Shown: positions 1-7,242 of the stretch, piece by piece
Layout of the letters: each line of letters starts with the position of its first letter
Position numbering within the stretch: position 1 is the first letter of the stretch
Assembly: GCA_016234525.1 (NCBI GenBank)
Contig: JACRBK010000213.1
Coordinates: 1 to 15,160 of the forward strand
Origin: Chloroflexota bacterium
GTDB lineage: Bacteria; Chloroflexota; Anaerolineae; Aggregatilineales; Aggregatilineaceae
DNA length: 15,160 bases
Direction: 5' to 3'
The notes under the pieces: generated by a model
The model's database searches: none
What the model was told of the DNA's origin: nothing
The model's input: only the letters and a program-made list of their open reading frames with translations
Translations under genes and position numbers: made by a program

Positions 1-1
1 A

Positions 2-487
2 TGTCTGGTTGTTCATCGACCGCACGACCTCACCCATGCCCAGGCTGTGACGCAAATCTACATCCACCACTACAATTGGGAGCGCCCTAACCAAGCCATT
101 ACCTGCAACAACCAGCCGCCCCGACTCGCCTTTCCGGACTTGCCTTCCCTTCCTGCACTGCCAGACCAAGTCGATCCGGATCACTGGCTAGCAGCGGTAC
201 ATGGACGGCGCTATCAACGCCGCATCACGAGCAATGGCACCATCAAAATTGACAATCGCGCTTATTATGTCAAACGCGACTTCCGTGGTCAGTCTGTTAC
301 CATTCTGGTCGATGCTGCTGCCCATGAACTGGTCGTTGAATATCATAAGCGTCCCATTAAGCGTCTTCCCATCAGAGGCTTATATAACGAACCGCTTGAT
401 TTCGAGACCTATTATGAAGCGATTCGTAAAGAAGCTCGGACACAGTGGCAACTGATGATGCACCACTACCCACGGGTTACGATGTAA
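2..487 (+). CDS. Transposase/integrase C-terminal part (5' end outside window)
   Basis: The reading frame is open from the left edge, so this is the 3' part of a longer gene; a GTG at 47 is the first start-like codon inside the window but is not likely to be the true start. The translated edge (HRPHDLTHAQAV, then HHYNWERPNQAI) matches the end of an rve/DDE integrase core, where the motif YN-x-x-RPNQAI and a PPRLAFP-type stretch follow the catalytic Glu. After it, about residues 60-110 form a small beta-rich domain (GTIKIDNRAYYVKRDFRGQS) of the Mu-transposase C-terminal type that follows the core in many rve transposases. The catalytic core itself is outside the window, so activity cannot be judged. 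It ends with TAA at 485-487, just where the next, oppositely oriented transposase fragment begins. The family assignment (rve type) is firm; the exact IS family is not. Confidence 0.75.
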   Translation, partial: CLVVHRPHDLTHAQAVTQIYIHHYNWERPNQAITCNNQPPRLAFPDLPSLPALPDQVDPDHWLAAVHGRRYQRRITSNGTIKIDNRAYYVKRDFRGQSVTILVDAAAHELVVEYHKRPIKRLPIRGLYNEPLDFETYYEAIRKEARTQWQLMMHHYPRVTM

Positions 488-785
488 GGAACTCCTTGCA
501 GGGGTTTGAGGTTATAAAACAATACACAAACCACCAAGAACTGGAATCGTGTTCGCGAACCAAGCGTCGCAAATGACCCTCACTGAGAACAATGACGTGA
601 TCCAGGCACTCGCGCCGGACACCGCCGATGAACCTCTCGCAGATGGCATTGGCTTTGGGCGCACGCACGGGCGTTTTGAGGACCTCAATCGTGTCAGTAG
701 CACGTGAGAAATGTAAGCCGAACTTGTCGTCGTTGTCACGGATCAAGAATCGAGGATCTTCCCCGAACAGGGTGGCATTGTGCGT
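477..785 (-). pseudogene. Degraded rve-type (IS481-like) transposase fragment
   Basis: Read on the minus strand, the frame gives FGEDPRFLIRDNDDKFG, then KTPVRAPKANAICERF, then VRRECLDHVIVLSEGHLRR. This is the central and C-terminal part of an rve integrase core. The second catalytic Asp lies in the RDNDDKF segment and the catalytic Glu in ANAICERF. Similarity stops near position 545, where the expected Y-x-x-YN-x-x-RPH segment is replaced by unrelated residues. There is no N-terminal third (no helix-turn-helix and no first Asp), so the gene is truncated at both ends and surely inactive. The recognisable part covers roughly 545-785; the open frame runs on to a stop at 477-479. Its upstream side abuts a short-chain dehydrogenase remnant in a different frame. 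Confidence 0.7.
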
Positions 786-793
786 GGTGGATT

Positions 794-937
794 TCAGTAA
801 TGTGGCCGAAACGTTATCACCGGAAGCGCCGCGACCGCACCCGCATTGTTGAGCAAGACATGAAGGTGCGAATATTTGCTCTTGAACTCACTTGCCAAGC
901 GTCGCCCCCACACGTTCGTCAAGACAACCGCGATACT
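794..937 (-). pseudogene. Short-chain dehydrogenase/reductase (SDR) remnant
   Basis: A 47-codon minus-strand frame lies between a stop at 938-940 and a stop at 794-796. It contains RRLASEFKSKYSHLHVLLNN followed by AGAVAAL. This is the very characteristic SDR segment: an amphipathic helix (LA-x-E-F), then beta strand 4 with the NNAG motif (consensus LDVLVNNAG) that lines the NAD(P)-binding Rossmann fold. The resemblance is closest to retinol-dehydrogenase-like or 'classical' SDRs. Neither the TGxxxGIG nucleotide-binding motif nor the YxxxK catalytic motif is present, so only a splinter of the gene survives. No start codon or ribosome binding site is evident. It was probably broken when the neighbouring transposase arrived or by later deletion. 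The SDR identity rests on about 25 residues. Confidence 0.55.
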
Positions 938-1014
938 TTATGGCAGCGCGCCGCCTAATCCTAAACAATCTGAAAGCCCTCCATCATCATCTTGAGATTG
1001 TGCCCACATCGAAA

Positions 1015-1045
1015 CTGACATACACTGGAAACTACCAGCTATATT
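1015..1045 (+). promoter_or_regulatory. Possible promoter for the MoxR/DUF58 operon
   Basis: A CTGACA element at 1015-1020 and a TATATT element at 1040-1045 lie 20 bp before the GTG at 1066. The spacer is 19 bp, which is longer than ideal. A small dyad, CTGG-N6-CCAG (1025-1038), lies in the spacer. This is the only promoter-like sequence seen just upstream of the operon; it is weakly supported. Confidence 0.3.
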
Positions 1046-1065
1046 AATATCAAGGGGTTAGCAAG

Positions 1066-2055
1066 GTGGACAATACTACGTTACCTGCATTGGCTCCAAG
1101 CAGTGTCATGGACATCGTTGATCGTACTTTCCGAATCTACCGGGCGAATTTTATTTCGTTTGTGGCGTTGGTCGCGTTGGTCATTGTTCCTCTGACGCTT
1201 CTCAACCTGGCGTTAGTCGATGACGCTCCTCGCGAGATCGAAACCATGGAAGACTATAATTCCGCTGTGGGCGATCAAGTCGCGACAACTGCCATTATTG
1301 CCTTGATCCAGCTCTTTTTGCAGGGAATAGTCGTCACCGCCATCCTCACATTTATCGCGTCCGAAAGTCATTTGGGCCGCAAATGTTCGATTATCCAGGC
1401 CATTGGGCAGATCCGAGGACGGCTGCTGCCACTGGTCGGAGGGTTATTGTTGGTCGTTATCTTATTTGCAGTGGTGATTATCGCCCTCGCCTTTTTAACC
1501 AATCTATGTGTCGTGCCTGTCGTATTCTTTGCTGTTGTGTTTTATATGGGAATGGTGCTCTACTTTTTCCTGGTACCGGTTCTGGTGTTGGAAAAAGTCG
1601 GCCCTGGCTTTGCGCTCCGGCGCGCCTCCTATCTTGGACGGGCACGGTTCTGGCCGACATTGAGGTTTGTATTTGCCATCTGGCTGGTCATGATCGTGAT
1701 CAATATCGCTCTCGGCTCGTTTGGCGGATTGGTGGGAACCCTGCCATCCGGTGGTGGTACTACCTTGGAGACAATCCTTAATCTGTTAACCACGATTATC
1801 ATCACCCCAATCATGCCGATTGGGCTGGCCTTGATGTACTACGATGCTCGTATCCGTCTGGAAGGGTTGGACCTGGCCCTTCAGACGGTGGATAAGCCTG
1901 ATCCACGTCCATCCGATGTTCTATCGCCTGAACCAACAATGGGGTGGTTCACCCTACGCGATCTGGGAAACACAGTGTTATTAGTCGGACTGGTTTTCGC
2001 TTTTTGGTGTGCGCTGTTCGCAATTCTGGTCGCTGTGATAGGTTCGATAACCTGA
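1066..2055 (+). CDS. Seven-TM integral membrane protein (GPDPase membrane-domain-like)
   Basis: The predicted protein has 329 residues and starts at GTG 1066, with the Shine-Dalgarno-like AAGGGG (1052-1057) about 8 bases upstream. It is strongly hydrophobic. Likely membrane segments are at about residues 29-50, 73-97, 119-143, 147-172, 201-219, 238-258 and 302-326. The pattern VLEKVGPGFALRRASYLGR followed by a hydrophobic stretch, and the later motif YYDARIRLEGLDL, is typical of a membrane-protein family often annotated as 'glycerophosphoryl diester phosphodiesterase membrane domain'. That domain has no known catalytic role of its own, and no phosphodiesterase catalytic domain is present here. 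Its gene is the first of the run of same-strand genes ending with DUF58, and the next likely start is only 11 bp after its stop. A role as a membrane component of the MoxR/DUF58 module is inferred from position only. Confidence 0.75.
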   Translation: MDNTTLPALAPSSVMDIVDRTFRIYRANFISFVALVALVIVPLTLLNLALVDDAPREIETMEDYNSAVGDQVATTAIIALIQLFLQGIVVTAILTFIASESHLGRKCSIIQAIGQIRGRLLPLVGGLLLVVILFAVVIIALAFLTNLCVVPVVFFAVVFYMGMVLYFFLVPVLVLEKVGPGFALRRASYLGRARFWPTLRFVFAIWLVMIVINIALGSFGGLVGTLPSGGGTTLETILNLLTTIIITPIMPIGLALMYYDARIRLEGLDLALQTVDKPDPRPSDVLSPEPTMGWFTLRDLGNTVLLVGLVFAFWCALFAILVAVIGSIT

Positions 2056-2066
2056 TCGAGGGACTT

Positions 2067-2981
2067 GTGCGGTATTCTCAGATCAGACGGCTGACCTATA
2101 TTATGCTCCCCCTGGCGCTGCTGATGCAGACGGCGGTGGCGGCCCAAGACAATAACACTATCGGTGAGACCGAATTTTGGCTGAGGATGCAGCAGACAAG
2201 TAGGTTGGTCCAACAAGCCCTGTCATCCGGCGGAAGCGGAACGCAAGAGGCAATCGGCCAGATTAACGCGCTGTGGGAGAACGTTATTTTGGTACAGTTG
2301 GAGAATGGAACGATCATCCACGTAGACACTACATGGCTGCGGCTGAGTCCGAATGTTACTGGCCCTCAGCTTGAAAACCTTCAGGCGCGTGTAACTGCGC
2401 TGGTAGATTTCAAGACGCAGCACGGTGGACTGCCCACACAGACGGAAAACTGGCTTAACCAATTAAAGCAGGTGCTCAAGGACCGGCGGTTTCGCTACGA
2501 TGGGCAGCGCTCGGCATCATCCCCAGACTCTGGTAGGCTTTCCCCGATCAGTCAAATCATCATGATTGTGATAGGCGTCCTGGTTGCAGCGGGTTTATTG
2601 CTCTATCTGGGATGGGCGCTGCGAATACAACCAGCGGCGGTAAGCCTGGCAGCCGACCAGGACGAGACTCCTACGACGTCACAGGCGGCAGTAACGCTGG
2701 CCGAACGATCTGAGGCAGATCAGGATTACCGAGCAGCCATACGTTATCTGTATCTGGCCTGCCTGCTGGAATTGGATGAGCATGGGACCATTCACTATAA
2801 TGCCTCGCTGACTAACCAGGAACATCTCGATCAACTGCGCGGGCGACCCCAAATCCGGCAGCGGATGGAATCCATTGTGATGGTGTTTGATCGTGTGTGG
2901 TACGGTTTTGCACCGGTGGACGATGGATTATACCAGGGGTTTCGCCGTGATGTAGAACACTTGAGGCATATGACCTCATGA
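2067..2981 (+). CDS. DUF4129 domain-containing membrane protein
   Basis: I place the start at GTG 2067, just after the previous stop and behind GAGGGA (2058-2063); this gives 304 residues. An ATG at 2103 is the alternative, and anything further upstream would overlap the preceding gene. The GTG start gives a good signal or anchor sequence: a basic N-region (R, RR) followed by a hydrophobic core and AVAAQ. A middle extracytoplasmic part of about 130 residues follows, then a clear transmembrane segment at about residues 163-186. The C-terminal DUF4129 domain is at about 217-299, with DYRAAIRYLYLACLLELDE, SLTNQEHL and FDRVWYGF as its conserved blocks. DUF4129 proteins commonly accompany MoxR and DUF58 genes, and some are fused to transglutaminase domains; none is fused here. 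The gene overlaps the next one by 4 bases (ATGA). Its biochemical function is unknown. Confidence 0.82.
   Translation: MRYSQIRRLTYIMLPLALLMQTAVAAQDNNTIGETEFWLRMQQTSRLVQQALSSGGSGTQEAIGQINALWENVILVQLENGTIIHVDTTWLRLSPNVTGPQLENLQARVTALVDFKTQHGGLPTQTENWLNQLKQVLKDRRFRYDGQRSASSPDSGRLSPISQIIMIVIGVLVAAGLLLYLGWALRIQPAAVSLAADQDETPTTSQAAVTLAERSEADQDYRAAIRYLYLACLLELDEHGTIHYNASLTNQEHLDQLRGRPQIRQRMESIVMVFDRVWYGFAPVDDGLYQGFRRDVEHLRHMTS
2962..2978 (+). promoter_or_regulatory. Hairpin over the DUF4350 ribosome binding site
   Basis: TGAGG (2962-2966) can pair with CCTCA (2974-2978) across a 7-base loop. The left arm holds the only Shine-Dalgarno-like GAGG for the next gene, and the right arm reaches the A of its ATG at 2978. 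This would hide the site until a ribosome finishing the DUF4129 gene opens it, which fits the ATGA overlap. The stem is only 5 bp, so this is a suggestion. Confidence 0.3.
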
Positions 2982-4138
2982 TATGGCTTAGAAGTGTTTT
3001 TAAGTCGGATACCCGGCTGCTGATAACCGGCCTGATCATTGTGGTGCTCTTCGCTGTGTTTCAGCCTGAGGCGGCGACATCCAATGATCCGGGCCGGTCG
3101 GCCAGTGTACGCAATACCCGACCCGGTGGCGCAATGGCACTTCGCTTGTGGCTCGAAGAGATAGGCTATGATGTGCGCGAGATCACGTCGGACCAGATCG
3201 ACCCCAACGGACTGGATGTGCTGCTCATTCTGGAACCCAACTATCCCTACAGTGTCGAAGAAGCTTATCGCGTCTATAACTGGGTTGTGGAAGGGCATAC
3301 CCTGATCGTGGCGGGCAGCGGCAGTATAACGGACAGTCTGCTGGGACCCTACCAAATGAGGTTCGATGACCTCGTAGCTGAACAAGACGTGTTAGCGGCG
3401 ACCAGCCCTATACTGAACTCTCCGCCAGTGGACCAGGTGTTCACGGGTGGAAGTTTCGCCACTATCGAATCAAAGCGAACCGATCTGGCGGTACATTTTA
3501 TATCGTCGGAAAACCAGCCCAGCCTCGTTTCATTTGCCGCCGGGCATGGAACTGTGTGGGTGATAGGTATCGTCCGTCCATTCACGAATATTGGCCTGCA
3601 AGATGAGAACGGCGGCAAACTCATCTTGAACTTGCTGGCAGATGTTCCAACCGGGGCAACTATCGGGTTCGACGAAGCACTGCTCGCTGCTCCGGCGGAA
3701 TCGGGCGGCCTCACCCAGTGGCTGCTCACCACACGCCCTGGGTGGAGTATCCTCGCGGCCATGTTACTGAGTTTTGTGTTTTTAGTGCTGCGCGGGCGCC
3801 GGTTCGCTGAGCCAGTGCCCATTATGCAAGACCAGATGCGCCGTGAGCCGGTCGAATATATCGTAGCTATGGCGAATCTGAACCGGCGTTCGGGGCAGCG
3901 GGCCGCCATGCTCAAACATTACCGCTCTGAATTACGCCGGGCATTTATCCGCCGTTATGCGCTTGATCCCGATGTGAGTGATACCGAACTGGTACACATT
4001 GCAACGACCAATACGCTTTCTCTTGACGGCGCGGCGCTGTTGCAGCTCCTTCAACAGCTCTCGGCTAAATCGGTCAGCGAACAGGAGTTAGTGCGTCTGG
4101 CAATGCAGGTTGATGAATGGATAGGAGATCGTCGTTGA
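2978..4138 (+). CDS. DUF4350 domain-containing membrane protein
   Basis: The protein has 386 residues, and its ATG overlaps the stop of the DUF4129 gene (ATGA). An N-terminal membrane segment is at about residues 13-29. The DUF4350 hallmark follows at about 38-115: NTRPGGAMALRLWLEEIGYDV, then a strand LDVLLILEPNYPYS and a helix-strand unit ending TLIVAGSG. This region resembles a class-I glutamine-amidotransferase-like fold, but I see no catalytic Cys-His-Glu set. A second membrane segment (about 258-277, ILAAMLLSFVFLVLRG) is followed by a cytoplasmic helical tail of about 110 residues rich in Arg and Leu. DUF4350 genes typically sit between DUF4129 and MoxR genes, exactly as here. Its function is unknown; it is probably a membrane subunit acted on, or scaffolded, by the MoxR ATPase. 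Confidence 0.82.
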   Translation: MIWLRSVFKSDTRLLITGLIIVVLFAVFQPEAATSNDPGRSASVRNTRPGGAMALRLWLEEIGYDVREITSDQIDPNGLDVLLILEPNYPYSVEEAYRVYNWVVEGHTLIVAGSGSITDSLLGPYQMRFDDLVAEQDVLAATSPILNSPPVDQVFTGGSFATIESKRTDLAVHFISSENQPSLVSFAAGHGTVWVIGIVRPFTNIGLQDENGGKLILNLLADVPTGATIGFDEALLAAPAESGGLTQWLLTTRPGWSILAAMLLSFVFLVLRGRRFAEPVPIMQDQMRREPVEYIVAMANLNRRSGQRAAMLKHYRSELRRAFIRRYALDPDVSDTELVHIATTNTLSLDGAALLQLLQQLSAKSVSEQELVRLAMQVDEWIGDRR

Positions 4139-5091
4139 TAGACAACAGTTTCAGCACCTTGATCACTACAATGCGCGAGCAGGCGGCCCGCGTGCTGGTC
4201 GGACAGGATGATGCAATTGAACACCTGATCATCGCCCTGCTGACCGGAGGACATGTTTTGCTCGAAGGAGTACCAGGAACAGCCAAAACCTTGCTCGCCA
4301 AAACGCTGGCCGGACTGATCGACGCCGAGTATGGACGTATCCAGTTTACGCCCGATCTGATGCCGTCCGATGTCGTCGGCACGATTGTTTACGACATCCA
4401 GACCAGCCGTTTTAACCTCAAACGGGGGCCGATCTTCACCCAGATTTTGCTAGCGGACGAGATCAACCGTGCCCCGGCCAAAACTCAGGCAGCGCTGCTC
4501 GAAGCGATGGAAGAACGTCAGGTTACCATCGAGGGCAGCACCCAGCCCTTAGCACAGCCGTTTATGGTGATCGCCACGCAAAATCCGGTCGAAATGGATG
4601 GGACCTATCCTCTGCCTGAGGCGCAGTTAGACCGATTTTTGTTCAAGATTAAAATCGGGTATCTCCCGGTAGAACAGGAAATCGAAGTGCTGAGGCGCTA
4701 TCATCACGGGTTTGACGCGCACAATCTCGCAGCAACGGGATTACAGCCGGTTTTCCATCCCCGTGAGTTAAACGATATTCGGGCCATGATCCAGGCGGTA
4801 CGGGTCGAAGATGGAATTCTTAACTATATCGCCGCTGTGATCAATGCCACGCGCAAGAGTCCTGATCTGGCATTGGGAGCCAGCACACGGGCCAGTGTCG
4901 CGCTGCTGCTCACGTCCAAAACCCGCGCGGCGTTATACGGGCGAAATTATGTGTCGCCGGATGATGTAAAAGCGTTAGTTCCGCATACCCTGCGTCACCG
5001 GGTCTATTTGCGCCCGGAAGCCGAAATCGAAGGACTCGATCCTGATGCTGTGTTCCGGCGCTTATTGGCTCAGATCGAGGTACCGCGCTAG
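4135..5091 (+). CDS. MoxR-family AAA+ ATPase
   Basis: This is a cytoplasmic AAA+ ATPase of the MoxR class; members act as chaperones that mature or insert cofactors into vWA/DUF58-type partner complexes. I prefer TTG 4135 as start because AGGAGA (4123-4128) lies 6 bases upstream and the TTGA overlaps the previous stop; this gives 318 residues. ATG 4117 would add six residues but lacks a good ribosome binding site. Visible motifs are Walker A GVPGTAKT (about 45-52), Walker B ILLADEINRAP (about 104-114), sensor 1 ATQNP (about 147-151), the EAQLDRF block (about 162-168), and the C-terminal lid with GASTRAS. Length and motif order are normal for the family and no key residue is missing. The DUF58 gene follows after two bases, the usual partner arrangement. 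Confidence 0.93.
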   Translation: MIDNSFSTLITTMREQAARVLVGQDDAIEHLIIALLTGGHVLLEGVPGTAKTLLAKTLAGLIDAEYGRIQFTPDLMPSDVVGTIVYDIQTSRFNLKRGPIFTQILLADEINRAPAKTQAALLEAMEERQVTIEGSTQPLAQPFMVIATQNPVEMDGTYPLPEAQLDRFLFKIKIGYLPVEQEIEVLRRYHHGFDAHNLAATGLQPVFHPRELNDIRAMIQAVRVEDGILNYIAAVINATRKSPDLALGASTRASVALLLTSKTRAALYGRNYVSPDDVKALVPHTLRHRVYLRPEAEIEGLDPDAVFRRLLAQIEVPR

Positions 5092-5093
5092 CT

Positions 5094-6431
5094 GTGTTCA
5101 CCTTCCGCTTTTTGCTTTTTGCGCTGGTATTTCCGGCTCTACTGCTCATCAGTACGTGGGTGCCGCCGCTGCTGATGGTGGCATTGTTGTATGGTGTGGG
5201 ATTGTTGGCGCTCCTGGCGCTGGATCAGCAGCGTGCTGAGACAATGGCCCAATTCCGTGTCGAGCGAATCCACGACAGCAAACTTTCGCTTGGGGCCGTG
5301 AATTCTGTCATCGTCCGGGTGCAGTCGCGTACAGCCCGATCGGTGATGCTCACCGTCCGGGATGAGCCGCCGTACCAGTTTGCGGGGGCCGATCAGGCCA
5401 CGTTGGTTGGAGCACTGTTACCCTACGAGTCGCTTGATCTGTCCTATACCCTGCGTCCCCTCCGGCGTGGAGATTACTCATTTGGCAATCTGAATTTGCG
5501 TTGGACCAGCCCACTGGGCTTTTTCATTCGTCAGGCGACTATTCCCGCCGCCGCGCCGGTCAAGGTATACCCCAACCTGCACGAGATTCGGAAATACGAT
5601 CTACTGGCGCGCCGTGATCAACTGGCTGAAGTAGGGCTGCGTAATGTTCGGCAGCGCGGCGAAGGCACGATGTTTGAAAGCCTGCGCGAATACACAACGG
5701 ATGATCCGTATCGCAGCATTAACTGGAAAGCCACTGCCCGTCTTGCCAGACCGATTAGCACGGAATATGAGCCAGAACGAAACACCCGGTTGATCGTAGC
5801 CGTTGATGTAGGACGCACGATGCGCAGTCCGATTCGCGTAGACGAGCCGGATGGGGCATCGTGGCAAATGGCAAAAGTAGATTTTGTCGTAAACAGCGTG
5901 CTGCTTTTTAGCTATGTCGCCACACTGAAAGGTGATCAGGTGGGACTGCTGGTTTTTGCCGATCAAGTACAGTTTTTTCTGCCGCCGCGCGCAGGCCGGG
6001 GACATTTTCAGAAGCTGTTAGAGACTATGTATGCCCTGGAAAGCCAACCCGTCGAGGCGGATTACGGGCGCGCTTTTAGTTACCTTAGCTCTCAGAACAA
6101 AAAGCGTTCACTGACCGTCATGTTCACTGACTTGAGCGGGCTGCGTGCGTCAGAAGCCTTGCAGCAGTATATGCCCCGGTTGGCGCCGCGCCATGTGCCG
6201 CTGCTGGTGACGATCCGCGATCCGGTACTCGATCAGGAAGCACAGCAGCGCCCTCAAGACTCCGAGCGTGTGTATCGCCGGGCGGTTGCCGAGCAGTTGG
6301 TCGCCGAGCGCCGCCTGCTTTTGGAGAATTTGCAGCGGTTGGGTGTGCTAACCCTGGATGTATCCGCCGAAAAGCTGAGTATGGCGTTAGTCAACCGCTA
6401 TCTGGAATTGAAAGCTCAACATTTCGTTTAA
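5094..6431 (+). CDS. DUF58 domain-containing protein
   Basis: The predicted protein has 445 residues and starts at GTG 5094, two bases after the MoxR stop; GAGG at 5077-5080 is a rather distant ribosome binding site, so translation is probably coupled. Two membrane segments (about residues 4-20 and 23-43) anchor it, followed by a beta-rich part. The DUF58 signature is at about 189-216: GEGTMFESLREY, TDDPYRSINWKATAR, then STEYEPER. A vWA-like fold follows (LIVAVDVGRTM at about 233-243; TVMFTDLSG later). The usual metal-binding DxSxS is altered to DVGRT, as is common for DUF58. Such proteins are thought to be substrates or partners of MoxR ATPases in envelope or stress functions. It is the last gene of the plus-strand operon and its stop lies only 9 bp from that of the convergent RDD gene. 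Confidence 0.9.
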   Translation: MFTFRFLLFALVFPALLLISTWVPPLLMVALLYGVGLLALLALDQQRAETMAQFRVERIHDSKLSLGAVNSVIVRVQSRTARSVMLTVRDEPPYQFAGADQATLVGALLPYESLDLSYTLRPLRRGDYSFGNLNLRWTSPLGFFIRQATIPAAAPVKVYPNLHEIRKYDLLARRDQLAEVGLRNVRQRGEGTMFESLREYTTDDPYRSINWKATARLARPISTEYEPERNTRLIVAVDVGRTMRSPIRVDEPDGASWQMAKVDFVVNSVLLFSYVATLKGDQVGLLVFADQVQFFLPPRAGRGHFQKLLETMYALESQPVEADYGRAFSYLSSQNKKRSLTVMFTDLSGLRASEALQQYMPRLAPRHVPLLVTIRDPVLDQEAQQRPQDSERVYRRAVAEQLVAERRLLLENLQRLGVLTLDVSAEKLSMALVNRYLELKAQHFV

Positions 6432-6440
6432 GGGTAACTT

Positions 6441-7214
6441 TCAGCGTTGTTCCGTCTGCTCGAAAGCTTTAGCGACCTGTTCCAAAAATCTCTCGGCATC
6501 AGAGAGGGTTGAGAACCAGCCAGGCGCGGTGCCCCCCATATTCTGAGCAATTCGCTTGGCGAGTGATAGGGCAAGACTTTCGCGCGCGCTCAGGTCGTGG
6601 CGGCGTTGAAGGAAATTGACGATAAGCCGGCGGTCTTGCTGGGTAAGTGATTGGGTTGTGATGTATTCTGGAATCGGATCGTTGGGATAAAGGAAAGTAT
6701 AGCGGACCTGGAAATCTTCGCGGATCGCGTCAAGTTCAACCTGGTGGCGTTCGTGAACCACAATCGTGCGGGCAGCCAGATCACCTAGCCGCTGATTGTG
6801 TCGTGTGGCGAACATAACCGTCAACCCGATGCCGTAGGAAACAGGCAGAAAGTCGAAGACACGCACCAGATTACGGATCACGATAGCGCCCACGGTCGCC
6901 GGTAATCCATTCACCTGGACAACCCGCAGTTTTAGCGCTCGTTTGCCGGGTGTCTGACCGTTCCATGCGATTTCAAATATCAGGTGGTAGAACGTAACAA
7001 TCGTAAATACGAGCAAGATCGTGAGCGCGGTGGTTGAACTATTAGACTCTACCAATGAGCGCAGAAACAGGCAGGCAGAAAGCAGGATCGCGACCGTCAT
7101 GATCAGATAGTCGAGCAGCGCGGCCAGGGTGCGACTGCCGAAACCGGCAACTTCGGCTTCGAGAGTGACATTTTCTGGCGTTTCGATATACACATTGTTT
7201 TCTGGAGTTGACAT
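6441..7214 (-). CDS. RDD-family membrane protein
   Basis: A longer open frame reaches upstream to 7307, but the ATG at 7214 gives a natural start (MSTPENNVYIETPENV) and avoids overlapping the divergent gene; this makes 257 residues. The RDD domain spans about residues 20-155. Its conserved Arg and Asp occur in GFGSRTLAALLDYL (R28, D35), then NGQTPGKRALKLRVV, then NQRLGDLAARTIVV. Membrane segments are at about 29-52 and 62-84, with a third near 123-136. A soluble, helical C-terminal tail of about 100 residues follows. RDD proteins are small multi-pass proteins of mostly unknown function; some have been linked to ion exchange. This gene lies between DUF58 and SpoIIM-family genes in many genomes, though not always in this reversed orientation. 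Confidence 0.88.
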   Translation of the reverse strand: MSTPENNVYIETPENVTLEAEVAGFGSRTLAALLDYLIMTVAILLSACLFLRSLVESNSSTTALTILLVFTIVTFYHLIFEIAWNGQTPGKRALKLRVVQVNGLPATVGAIVIRNLVRVFDFLPVSYGIGLTVMFATRHNQRLGDLAARTIVVHERHQVELDAIREDFQVRYTFLYPNDPIPEYITTQSLTQQDRRLIVNFLQRRHDLSARESLALSLAKRIAQNMGGTAPGWFSTLSDAERFLEQVAKAFEQTEQR

Positions 7215-7242
7215 GACGCGTCTCTTTTCGGCAGGTGGAACC

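Noticed and set aside
486..497. AAGGA-AC-TCCTT near-palindrome right after the first transposase
   Set aside because: The 2-base loop is too tight for a hairpin and no T-run follows, so it is not called a terminator or an IS end.
704..958. 84-codon plus-strand frame
   Set aside because: It overlaps the minus-strand SDR and transposase remnants, whose translations match known families; the plus frame matches nothing.
1383..1781. 132-codon plus-strand frame inside the first membrane protein
   Set aside because: Out-of-frame shadow; the sense frame has clear membrane segments and a ribosome binding site.
2831..3915. Two overlapping minus-strand open frames (184 and 188 codons)
   Set aside because: Antisense shadows of the DUF4129 and DUF4350 genes, with no recognisable domain or ribosome binding site.
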